Below, in pieces: positions 7,000-12,570 of a DNA stretch of 12,570 bases (position 1 is its first letter; each line of letters opens with the position of its first letter). A program made the position numbers and the translations under genes. The stretch is from an uncultured Collinsella sp. Its GTDB lineage: Bacteria; Actinomycetota; Coriobacteriia; Coriobacteriales; Coriobacteriaceae. The notes under the pieces were generated by a model. The model searched no databases, had not been told where the DNA came from, and was given only the letters and a program-made list of their open reading frames with translations. The stretch is taken from NCBI GenBank assembly GCA_900546825.1, contig UREE01000062.1:1-12570 (forward strand). The letters run 5' to 3'.

Positions 7000-7641
7000 A
7001 TGGCACTTGAGAAGATCGACATCGACACCCTCGACCCCGCGGCGACCATCGTCGTGGCAACCGGAAACGCTCATAAGCTCACCGAGATCGAGGCCATTTT
7101 GGGCAAGGTTATGCCCGAGGTTCGCTTTGTGGCGCTCGGCCAGCTGGGCGATTTTGAGGACCCCGAGGAAAACGGCACGACGTTTTTGGAGAACGCCATC
7201 ATCAAGGCGCAGGCTGCGGTTGAGGAGACGGGCCTTATGGCCATTGCCGACGATTCGGGCTTGGTCGTTGATGCCCTGGACGGCGAGCCTGGCGTGTATA
7301 GCGCGCGCTATGCGGGCGTGCACGGAGACGATGCCGCCAACAACGCCAAGCTTCTCGTGAATCTGGAGGGCGTGGCAGACGAGGATCGCACCGCGCGCTT
7401 TATGAGCGTCGTCGTGCTCATCGATACGGACGGCCTGGTCACCTATGGCGAGGGCGCCTGCGAGGGCGTTATCGCGCACGAGGGTCGCGGCGATCACGGC
7501 TTTGGCTACGACCCGCTGTTCCTGCCGGTCGACACGCCGGGCAAGACCATGGCCGAGCTGACGGCGGACGAGAAGAACGCCATCAGCCATCGATTCCACG
7601 CGCTCGAGCATCTGTCCGCCAAGTTAACGGGCGAGGAGTAG
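7000..7641 (+). CDS. rdgB: XTP/dITP pyrophosphatase (RdgB/HAM1 family)
   Basis: This house-cleaning enzyme hydrolyses dITP, XTP and similar non-canonical purine triphosphates to monophosphates and pyrophosphate, keeping them out of DNA and RNA. The protein has 213 residues. Recognisable segments are TGNAHKLTEI (21-30), EENGTTFLENAIIKA (56-70), ADDSGL (83-88) with the catalytic acidic pair, GEPGVYSARYAG (95-106), GFGYDPLF (167-174) and SHR (196-198), all expected of the family. AAGGAGG (6987-6993), six bases before ATG at 7000, is the strongest ribosome binding site in the window. An open frame extends upstream to 6928 but lacks such a site. The 145-base gap after rph may hold its own promoter (CTATAG near 6977-6982, no clear -35). 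dtd starts three bases after its stop codon. Confidence 0.95.
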   Translation: MALEKIDIDTLDPAATIVVATGNAHKLTEIEAILGKVMPEVRFVALGQLGDFEDPEENGTTFLENAIIKAQAAVEETGLMAIADDSGLVVDALDGEPGVYSARYAGVHGDDAANNAKLLVNLEGVADEDRTARFMSVVVLIDTDGLVTYGEGACEGVIAHEGRGDHGFGYDPLFLPVDTPGKTMAELTADEKNAISHRFHALEHLSAKLTGEE

Positions 7642-7644
7642 GCC

Positions 7645-8091
7645 GTGCGCGCGGTGGTGCAGCGCGTACTCAACGCCGGCGTGACGGTCGACGGCGAGTG
7701 CGTGGGCAAAATTGGGCGCGGCTATCTGGTGCTGCTGGGTGTGGGCCATGGCGATACGCGTGCCGAGGCCGATAAGCTGTGGGGCAAGCTCCGCGGGCTG
7801 CGCATTAACGAGGACGAGAACGGCAAGACTAACCTGGCACTTGCCGATGTCGACGGCGAGGTACTCGTGGTGTCGCAGTTCACGCTGTTTGCCGACTGCC
7901 GCCACGGCCGTCGTCCGTCGTTTACGGATGCCGGCGCCCCCGATGTCGCCAACGAGCTCTACGAGTACTTCCTGACGCTTGTGCGCGAGGACGTCGAGCA
8001 CGTAGCGCACGGCATCTTCGGCGCCGACATGAAGGTCGACCTCGTCAACGACGGTCCATTCACCATAGTCCTCGATACCGACAATCTGTAA
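7645..8091 (+). CDS. dtd: D-aminoacyl-tRNA deacylase (Dtd)
   Basis: Dtd removes D-amino acids wrongly attached to tRNA (and glycine from tRNA-Ala), a proofreading step in the cytoplasm. The 148-residue product is the normal size and works as a homodimer in characterised relatives. It has MRAVVQRV at the start, SQFTLFAD (77-84) and NDGPFT (135-140), which contains the Gly-Pro pair that gives chiral selection; the residue after Pro is Phe where Val is commoner. The start is GTG at 7645, with GAGGAG (7633-7638) inside the end of rdgB, six bases upstream. The three-base gap implies translational coupling with rdgB. A small inverted repeat (8090-8096 with 8104-8110) follows the stop but lacks a T-run. 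Confidence 0.95.
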   Translation: MRAVVQRVLNAGVTVDGECVGKIGRGYLVLLGVGHGDTRAEADKLWGKLRGLRINEDENGKTNLALADVDGEVLVVSQFTLFADCRHGRRPSFTDAGAPDVANELYEYFLTLVREDVEHVAHGIFGADMKVDLVNDGPFTIVLDTDNL

Positions 8092-8108
8092 GTAGCCAAA
8101 TTAGCTAC

Positions 8109-8138
8109 TTGCGCGTGGTCGCAACAGGGTGCTATAGT
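8109..8138 (+). promoter_or_regulatory. Promoter of veg-ispE
   Basis: TTGCGC (8109-8114), an 18-bp spacer and TATAGT (8133-8138) form a plausible sigma-70-type promoter upstream of veg. The -10 is near consensus and the -35 matches only TTG. Transcription would begin near 8145 and place the hairpin at 8159-8178 inside the leader. Confidence 0.5.
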
Positions 8139-8158
8139 ATTAGAGTTTTGTCTATCTT

Positions 8159-8178
8159 AGGGGTATTATCCCCTTTTT
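8159..8178 (+). promoter_or_regulatory. Short terminator-like hairpin in the veg leader
   Basis: AGGGG (8159-8163) and CCCCT (8170-8174) form a five-base stem with a TATTAT loop, followed directly by TTTTT ending at 8178. This has the layout of a weak intrinsic terminator, but it sits about 28 bases upstream of the veg start codon and downstream of its promoter. It may be an attenuator, or it may only insulate veg from the upstream operon. No competing antiterminator stem is obvious. Confidence 0.45.
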
Positions 8179-8205
8179 GAATTGCACCTTCTGGAGGCCC
8201 TGTTC

Positions 8206-8502
8206 ATGGAAGAGATGGAAGTCAATCACGTCGACGACATCCACGAGAAGCTGACCGATATGGTGGGCGATCGCGTTAAGGTGAAGGCCAACATGGGCCG
8301 CACCCGCGTCGTCGAGCGCATGGGCACCATCAAGAGCGTCCATCCGGCAGTCTTTATCGTCGAGGTCGACGAGCGTCGTGGCCGCAAGTCGCGTCAGTCC
8401 TACCAGTATATTGATGTTCTCACCGGCCAGGTCGAGCTGTTCGACCCCGAGAGCGGCGAGCACATCTTTACCCCGCTCGGCAATCAGCTCGAGGAGCACT
8501 AG
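8206..8502 (+). CDS. veg: Veg family protein
   Basis: This is a small soluble protein of 98 residues. It resembles Veg of Bacillus subtilis, a protein highly expressed in growing cells and reported to stimulate biofilm formation. The biochemical role is unknown. Matching segments include KVKANMGR (25-32), VERMGTI (36-42), HPAVFIVEVD (46-55) and SYQYIDVLTGQVEL (65-78), which parallel the Bacillus sequence along its whole length. The ATG at 8206 follows GGAGG (8193-8197) by eight bases; an in-frame TTG at 8182 has no such site. The gene is followed by ispE with only two bases between, and in Bacillus veg also lies close to ispE, so the neighbourhood supports the call. It has its own promoter and a terminator-like hairpin in the leader. 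Confidence 0.88.
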   Translation: MEEMEVNHVDDIHEKLTDMVGDRVKVKANMGRTRVVERMGTIKSVHPAVFIVEVDERRGRKSRQSYQYIDVLTGQVELFDPESGEHIFTPLGNQLEEH

Positions 8503-8504
8503 CG

Positions 8505-9401
8505 GTGACCGATTGGTCCCTGACCCTTTCCGCGCCGGCAAAGATCAACCTCTATCTGGGGGTTCATACCGAGCGTGACGACCGCGGCTACCATAAGGTC
8601 GATTCCCTGATGGCAGCCGTCGGTCTTGTCGATACCGTGACGGTTACGCCGGCACAGGCGCTGACCGTCCAGACGATTCCGACATCCGACTTTCCCATGC
8701 AAAAGAATACGGCGTATCGTGCGGCCGCTGCTATGGCCAAGCATTATGGTCGCGAAGCCAATGTCTGCATCACGATCGAGAAGCGCATCCCGTTGTGTGC
8801 CGGCCTGGGCGGTCCTTCGACGGATGCCGCGGCGGTCATTGTCGCCTTGGCAGAGCGTTGGGGTATCGACCGTGCCGATCCCGCGCTGGACAACATCGCG
8901 CGCGGCATTGGCGCCGACGTTCCCTTCTTTTTGCATGCCAGCCCTGCATTTTACGTGGGTGGGGGAGACGTGCTGGCAACCGAGCACCCCGCACTACCCG
9001 CGACACCCGTCGTGCTGGTCAAGCCGCGCGAGGCAAGCGTTTCGACAATTAAAGCCTATCGACGTTTTGACGAGACCCCAGCGCCTGCGGACAAGCCCGG
9101 AGCGATTGCATCCGCCCTTCGCTCGGGAGACGCAGAGGCGGCCTACGCGCTCGTCCACAACAACCTGGGTGTCATTTCCGCGCAGATGGAGCCGCGGATT
9201 CAAACGGTGCTCGACTGGCTTCGTTCACAGGACGGTACTATTGCCGCAAACGTGTGCGGTTCGGGTGCCTGTTCGTTTGCTCTCTGCGATACCGCTGCCA
9301 CGGCAGTCAATCTTGCGGCAGACGCTCAACAAAACGGCTGGTGGGCGTATGCAACGGAGCTTGTTTCCAACACGGTCCGCATTGAAGCGCCAAAGAAGTA
9401 A
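8505..9401 (+). CDS. ispE: 4-diphosphocytidyl-2-C-methyl-D-erythritol kinase (IspE)
   Basis: IspE phosphorylates CDP-ME, the fourth step of the MEP pathway to isoprenoids, which also supplies the undecaprenyl carrier for the cell wall. The 298-residue product is a GHMP kinase. PAKINLYL (11-18) carries the active-site lysine (K13), IPLCAGLGGPSTDAAA (95-110) is the ATP-binding loop, GADVPFFL (136-143) carries the catalytic aspartate D138, and the CGSGACSFAL segment lies near 251-260. The ATP loop reads GLGGPSTDA where GLGGGSSDA is more usual; the change is conservative. The start is GTG at 8505, with GAGGAG (8491-8496) inside veg eight bases upstream, so translation is probably coupled to veg. 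The tRNA-Pro promoter begins immediately after the stop codon, and I see no separate terminator. Confidence 0.95.
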   Translation: MTDWSLTLSAPAKINLYLGVHTERDDRGYHKVDSLMAAVGLVDTVTVTPAQALTVQTIPTSDFPMQKNTAYRAAAAMAKHYGREANVCITIEKRIPLCAGLGGPSTDAAAVIVALAERWGIDRADPALDNIARGIGADVPFFLHASPAFYVGGGDVLATEHPALPATPVVLVKPREASVSTIKAYRRFDETPAPADKPGAIASALRSGDAEAAYALVHNNLGVISAQMEPRIQTVLDWLRSQDGTIAANVCGSGACSFALCDTAATAVNLAADAQQNGWWAYATELVSNTVRIEAPKK

Positions 9402-9409
9402 AAATTTCT

Positions 9410-9439
9410 CTGGCACACGACGGAGATCTTTGTTACTAT
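9410..9439 (+). promoter_or_regulatory. Promoter of tRNA-Pro
   Basis: CTGGCA (9410-9415) and TACTAT (9434-9439) are separated by 18 bp. The -10 ends eleven bases before the tRNA 5' end, as expected for a tRNA promoter with a very short leader. Confidence 0.6.
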
Positions 9440-9450
9440 AGTCGAGCTAA

Positions 9451-9527
9451 CGGGTTGTGGCTCAGTTTGGTAGAGCACTGCGTTCGGGACGCAGGGGTCG
9501 CTGGTTCAAATCCAGTCAACCCGACCA
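9451..9527 (+). tRNA. tRNA-Pro (anticodon CGG)
   Basis: This is a 77-nt cloverleaf with encoded CCA (9525-9527). The acceptor stem is CGGGTTG with CAACCCG, the D stem GCTC/GAGC, the anticodon stem CTGCG/CGCAG around loop TTCGGGA, and the T arm GCTGG-TTCAAAT-CCAGT with one G-U pair. U33 and G37 flank the CGG anticodon. It reads the CCG codon, which should be common in this G+C-rich genome. A promoter and a strong terminator bracket it as a single-gene unit. Confidence 0.97.
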
Positions 9528-9536
9528 GGGCATGAG

Positions 9537-9566
9537 AAGGGACCGCTTCTTGCGGTCCCTTTTTTT
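9537..9566 (+). terminator. Terminator of tRNA-Pro
   Basis: A 10-bp perfect stem (AAGGGACCGC at 9537-9546 with GCGGTCCCTT at 9552-9561) closes a five-base loop and is followed by a seven-base T-run ending at 9566. This is the strongest intrinsic terminator in the window. Confidence 0.95.
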
Positions 9567-9574
9567 AGCTATTG

Positions 9575-9603
9575 TTGTGATACCGCGATACCCGCGGTAT
9601 ACT
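9575..9603 (+). promoter_or_regulatory. Promoter of tatA with overlapping inverted repeat
   Basis: TTGTGA (9575-9580), a 17-bp spacer and TATACT (9598-9603) form a good sigma-70-type promoter. The spacer is filled by a perfect inverted repeat: ATACCGCG (9580-9587) and CGCGGTAT (9593-9600), separated by five bases and reaching into the -10. GATACC also occurs twice in tandem (9579-9584 and 9587-9592). A dimeric repressor bound here would block RNA polymerase, so an operator is likely. The repressor is not in this window. Confidence 0.65.
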
Positions 9604-9639
9604 CATTCGAGCTTGTCTCGCTGTATTGTGGAGGTCTAC

Positions 9640-9915
9640 ATGTTTGGACTGAGGGCTCCTGAGCTCATCATTATTCTCGTCGTTGTCCTGATTATCTTCG
9701 GGCCCAAGAACCTGCCGAAGCTCGGCAAGTCCCTCGGCTCTACCGTCAAGAATATCCGTGAGGGTATGGAGGGCGACGATAAGGCCGAGACCAAGCAGGC
9801 CGAGGAGGTCGTGGTCGAGCAGTCCGAGGAGGACAAGGAGATCGCTGAGCTCGAGGCCAAGCTCGCTGCTGCCAAGAAGAAGCAGGCAGAGGACAGCGAC
9901 GCGGACGCAGAGTAG
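9640..9915 (+). CDS. tatA: Sec-independent protein translocase subunit TatA
   Basis: TatA is the small membrane protein that multiplies to form the pore of the twin-arginine pathway, which exports folded proteins. The 91-residue product has the expected order: a short N-terminus, one membrane helix (about 7-20, PELIIILVVVLIIF), the FGPKNLPKLGKSLG hinge and start of the amphipathic helix (20-33), then a charged, coiled-coil-prone tail rich in Glu, Lys and Ala. GGAGG (9630-9634) lies five bases before the ATG at 9640. An open frame running back to 9457 crosses the tRNA-Pro and is not real. TatC and TatB are not in the window, so the rest of the system must be elsewhere. TatB is a less likely identity because of the short tail and the typical TatA hinge. 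Confidence 0.92.
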   Translation: MFGLRAPELIIILVVVLIIFGPKNLPKLGKSLGSTVKNIREGMEGDDKAETKQAEEVVVEQSEEDKEIAELEAKLAAAKKKQAEDSDADAE

Positions 9916-9940
9916 TCCCATCCCTTTGGGGTGAGCACCT

Positions 9941-9973
9941 GACCGGCTTGCCCGCAGGCTAGCCGGTCTTTTT
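9941..9973 (+). terminator. Terminator after tatA
   Basis: GACCGGCT (9941-9948) pairs with AGCCGGTC (9961-9968). An inner GCC/GGC pair (9950-9952 with 9957-9959) extends the hairpin, and TTTTT follows at 9969-9973. Confidence 0.88.
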
Positions 9974-10021
9974 CGTTTTATTGACAGTTGATTGTTTGAT
10001 CAGAGTTGGGGAGATATCCGT

Positions 10022-10492
10022 ATGGACGCAAGCCAGATCGTACTGACCGCTGAGGGCCGCCAGAAGCTCGTCGAGGAGCTCGCTTGGCGTGAGGGCGATT
10101 ACGCCAAGGAGATCGTCGAGGACATCAAGGAAGCCCGCGCGTTCGGCGACCTTTCGGAGAACTCCGAGTACGATGCCGCTAAGGACAAGCAGGCCCAGAA
10201 CGCCGCTCGTATTGCCGAGATCCAGGCCATCCTCGCCAACGCTCAGGTTGCTGCCACCACGGGCGATCTGACCGTCTCCATCGGTTCCACCGTTTCTCTG
10301 ATCGATCCCAACGGTGAGGTCATGGAAGTCACGCTCGTCGGTACCACCGAGACCAACTCGCTCGAGCACAAGATCTCCAACGAGTCTCCGGTCGGCCATG
10401 CCATCATCGGTCACGGCGAGGGCGACTCCGTCGAGGTCGTTACGCCTTCGGGCAAGACCCGCGTCTACACCATCGCAAAGATTGCACGCTAG
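10022..10492 (+). CDS. greA: Transcription elongation factor GreA
   Basis: GreA enters the secondary channel of RNA polymerase and stimulates cleavage of backtracked transcripts, rescuing stalled complexes. The product has 156 residues, matching the family's 155-160. The N-terminal coiled coil carries the tip segment RAFGDLSENSEYDAAKDKQ (39-57), in which D43 and E46 are the acidic residues that act at the polymerase active site. The C-terminal FKBP-like domain includes ESPVGHAIIGHGEGDSVEV (121-139). I chose the ATG at 10022, preceded by GGGGAG (10008-10013) with eight bases between; an in-frame TTG at 9992 would make an overlong protein. It lies between two hairpin terminators and is probably transcribed alone. 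TTGACA (9981-9986) is a perfect -35 hexamer, but no -10 stands at the right distance. Confidence 0.95.
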   Translation: MDASQIVLTAEGRQKLVEELAWREGDYAKEIVEDIKEARAFGDLSENSEYDAAKDKQAQNAARIAEIQAILANAQVAATTGDLTVSIGSTVSLIDPNGEVMEVTLVGTTETNSLEHKISNESPVGHAIIGHGEGDSVEVVTPSGKTRVYTIAKIAR

Positions 10493-10520
10493 ACCACGGT
10501 CCCGCGTAAAGGTATGTTTT

Positions 10521-10553
10521 CGCTCCCTGGGACCGAATCCTGGGGAGCGTTTT
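10521..10553 (+). terminator. Terminator between greA and lysS
   Basis: CGCTCCC (10521-10527) pairs with GGGAGCG (10543-10549), followed by TTTT at 10550-10553. The loop is long (15 bases), so termination may be partial and some lysS mRNA could come from greA. Confidence 0.65.
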
Positions 10554-10570
10554 AGTTTGAGGAGCTAACT

Positions 10571-12535
10571 ATGGCAGAGAACCAGAACGCCGCCGAGCAG
10601 GCATCGACGCTCAACGACGAGCGCGCCACGCGCCTGGCCAAGCGCGCCGCCCTGTTCGAGGCGGGCCAGAACCCCTATCCCGAGCACTCCGAGATTGAGG
10701 ACTACGTCGTCGACATCGAGACTAAGTACGCCGAGCTCACCGATGGCGAGGACACCGAGGACGTCGTGAAGATCGGCGGCCGTGTGGTCGCCAAGCGCGG
10801 TCAGGGCAAGATCATGTTCATCGTCGTGCGCGACGCGACCGACGAGATCCAGCTGTTCTGCCGCATCAACGATATGGACGAGGCCGCCTGGAATACGCTC
10901 AAGGCCCTCGACCTGGGCGATATCCTGGGCGTGACCGGCGTGGTCGTGCGTACCAAGCGTGGTCAGCTTTCCGTTGCCCCCAAGAGCGCGACGCTGCTGT
11001 CCAAGGCCGTTCGCCCGCTGCCCGAGAAGTTCCACGGTCTCTCCGACAAGGAGACCCGCTATCGTCAGCGTTATGTCGACTTGATCGCCAACGACGACGT
11101 TCGCGAGACCTTCCGCAAGCGCTCGCAGATCCTCTCCACGTTCCGCCGCTTTATGGAGTCCGATGGCTACATGGAGGTTGAGACCCCTATCCTGCAGACC
11201 ATCCAGGGCGGAGCTACTGCCAAGCCGTTCATCACGCACTTCAACGCGCTCGATCAGGAGTGCTACCTGCGTATCGCCACCGAGCTGCACCTCAAGCGCT
11301 GCATCGTCGGCGGCTTTGAGCGCGTTTTCGAGATCGGCCGCATCTTCCGCAACGAGGGTATGGACCTCACCCACAACCCCGAGTTCACCACGATGGAGGC
11401 TTACCGCGCCTTCTCCGATCTCGAGGGCATGAAGGCGCTCGCCCAGGGTGTCATTAAGGCCGCTAACAAGGCTATCGGCAACCCCGAGGTTATTGAGTAC
11501 CAGGGCCAGACCATCGACCTTTCTGGTGAGTGGGCAAGCCGTTCCATGACCGATATCGTCTCTGACGTGATTGGTAAGCAGGTCACCATCGACACGCCGG
11601 TTGAGGAGCTTGCTGCCGCTGCACGCGAGAAGGGCCTGGAGATCAAGCCCGAGTGGACCGCCGGCAAGATCATCGCCGAGATCTATGACGAGCTGGGCGA
11701 GGACACCATCGTCAACCCCACCTTCGTGTGCGATTACCCCATCGAGGTTAGCCCGCTTGCCAAGCGCTTTGAGGATGATCCGCGCCTGACCCACCGCTTT
11801 GAGCTGGTCATCGCTGGTCACGAGTACGCCAACGCGTTCTCCGAGCTCAACGACCCGGTCGACCAGGCCGAGCGCTTCGCTGCCCAGATGGCCGAGAAGG
11901 CCGGCGGCGACGATGAGGCCATGGAGTACGACGAGGATTACGTGCGTGCCCTCGAGTACGGTATGCCTCCCGCGGGTGGCATTGGCATCGGTATCGACCG
12001 CGTGGTCATGCTGCTCACCAACCAGGCTTCCATCCGCGACGTGCTGCTGTTCCCGCACATGAAGCCCGAGAAGGGTTTCCAGTCCGGTGCCGCTGCTGCC
12101 AAGGCCGCCGAGGCCGGCAACGCCGCGAGCCCCTTCGTCAAGCCGCTTAAGCCCACGGTTGATTATTCCAAGATTGCCGTTGAGCCGCTGTTTGAGGAGT
12201 TCGTCGACTTTGATACCTTCTCCAAGAGCGACTTCCGCGCCGTGAAGGTCAAGGCATGCGAGGCCGTCAAGAAGTCCAAGAAGCTGCTGAACTTTACGCT
12301 CGATGACGGCACCGGCACCGACCGCACCATCCTCTCCGGCATTCACGATTATTACGAGCCCGAGGATCTGGTCGGCAAGACCCTGCTCGCCATCACCAAC
12401 CTGCCTCCGCGCAAGATGATGGGCATCCCCAGCTGTGGCATGCTCATCAGCGCCATCCACGAGGAGGAGGGCGAGGAGCGCCTCAACCTGATTCAGCTCG
12501 ACGCTTCCATCCCTGCCGGCGCGAAGATGTACTAA
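10571..12535 (+). CDS. lysS: Lysyl-tRNA synthetase (class II) with C-terminal tRNA-binding OB domain
   Basis: LysRS charges tRNA-Lys with lysine. The 654-residue product is about 150 residues longer than common bacterial LysRS (about 500). The N-terminal anticodon-binding OB fold spans about 60-150, and the class II catalytic core about 165-500. The core has motif 1 around RQRYVDLI (165-172), motif 2 FEIGRIFRNEGMDLTHNPEF (253-272) and motif 3 GMPPAGGIGIGIDRVVMLL (464-482). After an Ala-rich linker (507-519) comes a second OB-type domain (about 545-654). It resembles the MetRS C-terminal/Trbp111 tRNA-binding domain: FDTFSKSDFRAVKV, KKSKKLLNF, the SGIHDYY segment, LPPRKMMGIPSCGM and an IPAGAKMY end. 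The fusion is in frame, with no frameshift. GAGGAG (10559-10564) lies six bases before the ATG. It follows greA across a hairpin and is followed by a long hairpin. Confidence 0.95.
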   Translation: MAENQNAAEQASTLNDERATRLAKRAALFEAGQNPYPEHSEIEDYVVDIETKYAELTDGEDTEDVVKIGGRVVAKRGQGKIMFIVVRDATDEIQLFCRINDMDEAAWNTLKALDLGDILGVTGVVVRTKRGQLSVAPKSATLLSKAVRPLPEKFHGLSDKETRYRQRYVDLIANDDVRETFRKRSQILSTFRRFMESDGYMEVETPILQTIQGGATAKPFITHFNALDQECYLRIATELHLKRCIVGGFERVFEIGRIFRNEGMDLTHNPEFTTMEAYRAFSDLEGMKALAQGVIKAANKAIGNPEVIEYQGQTIDLSGEWASRSMTDIVSDVIGKQVTIDTPVEELAAAAREKGLEIKPEWTAGKIIAEIYDELGEDTIVNPTFVCDYPIEVSPLAKRFEDDPRLTHRFELVIAGHEYANAFSELNDPVDQAERFAAQMAEKAGGDDEAMEYDEDYVRALEYGMPPAGGIGIGIDRVVMLLTNQASIRDVLLFPHMKPEKGFQSGAAAAKAAEAGNAASPFVKPLKPTVDYSKIAVEPLFEEFVDFDTFSKSDFRAVKVKACEAVKKSKKLLNFTLDDGTGTDRTILSGIHDYYEPEDLVGKTLLAITNLPPRKMMGIPSCGMLISAIHEEEGEERLNLIQLDASIPAGAKMY

Positions 12536-12568
12536 CTAGTTACGCGGTTCTACGAACCGCGTAACCAG
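12536..12568 (+). terminator. Long hairpin after lysS (window edge)
   Basis: GTTACGCGGTTC (12539-12550) pairs perfectly with GAACCGCGTAAC (12554-12565) around a TAC loop, and flanking CT/AG pairs extend it past one mismatch. It begins at the lysS stop codon. The window ends at the point where a T-run would be judged, so the terminator call is likely but incomplete. Confidence 0.65.
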
Positions 12569-12570
12569 TT

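Noticed and set aside
8090..8110. Terminator after dtd
   Set aside because: AAGTAGC/GCTACTT forms a 7-bp stem, but no T-run follows, so an intrinsic terminator is not supported.
9457..9639. N-terminal extension of tatA through tRNA-Pro
   Set aside because: The frame is open only by chance across the tRNA and its terminator. The TatA N-terminus and ribosome binding site place the start at 9640.
9981..9986. Consensus -35 TTGACA before greA
   Set aside because: No -10-like hexamer occurs 16-18 bp downstream, so the promoter cannot be completed.
10565..12460. 631-codon minus-strand open frame opposite lysS
   Set aside because: It mirrors lysS. The Leu/Val/Gly/Asp-rich composition is typical of an antisense shadow.
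1..12570. CRISPR array, prophage, transposon or defence cassette
   Set aside because: No regularly spaced repeats, transposase, integrase or phage-like genes were seen; apart from the left 300 bases the window is packed with housekeeping genes.

Overview
The window reads as chromosomal housekeeping DNA from a G+C-rich, gut-type actinobacterium. The best guess is class Coriobacteriia (Collinsella or a relative). This rests on the strong G/C bias at third codon positions, a MurE of the L-lysine/streptococcal style, a Veg protein next to ispE, and a LysRS carrying a MetRS-type C-terminal domain. The genus is an inference from memory of such genomes and was not tested by a search.

Layout. Positions 1-376 hold a minus-strand tRNA-Val(UAC), its terminator, and a GC-rich palindromic segment ending in an exact 18-nt copy of the tRNA-Val 3' end, which has its own terminator. 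Going rightwards, every protein gene is on the plus strand. asnB (asparagine synthetase) ends at a clear terminator. Next come murE, a HAD-type phosphatase, murI, rph, rdgB and dtd, closely spaced and probably transcribed in one or two units. A new promoter then drives veg-ispE. tRNA-Pro(CGG) follows with its own promoter and terminator, then tatA behind a promoter overlaid by a perfect inverted repeat, then greA and lysS, each separated by hairpin terminators. The window ends inside or just after the hairpin that follows lysS.

Functionally, murE and murI serve peptidoglycan precursor synthesis (third-residue addition and D-glutamate supply). ispE serves the MEP isoprenoid pathway, which also feeds undecaprenyl phosphate. 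rph, dtd, lysS and the two tRNAs serve tRNA maturation, proofreading and charging. rdgB sanitises nucleotide pools, greA rescues stalled RNA polymerase, and tatA belongs to the Tat export pore.

There is no CRISPR array, prophage, transposase or defence cassette here. The items most worth a second look are the tRNA-Val 3'-end duplication around a palindromic segment (probably a remnant of tRNA-targeted integration), the LysRS fused to a tRNA-binding OB domain, the operator-like palindrome inside the tatA promoter, and the short terminator-like hairpin in the veg leader.
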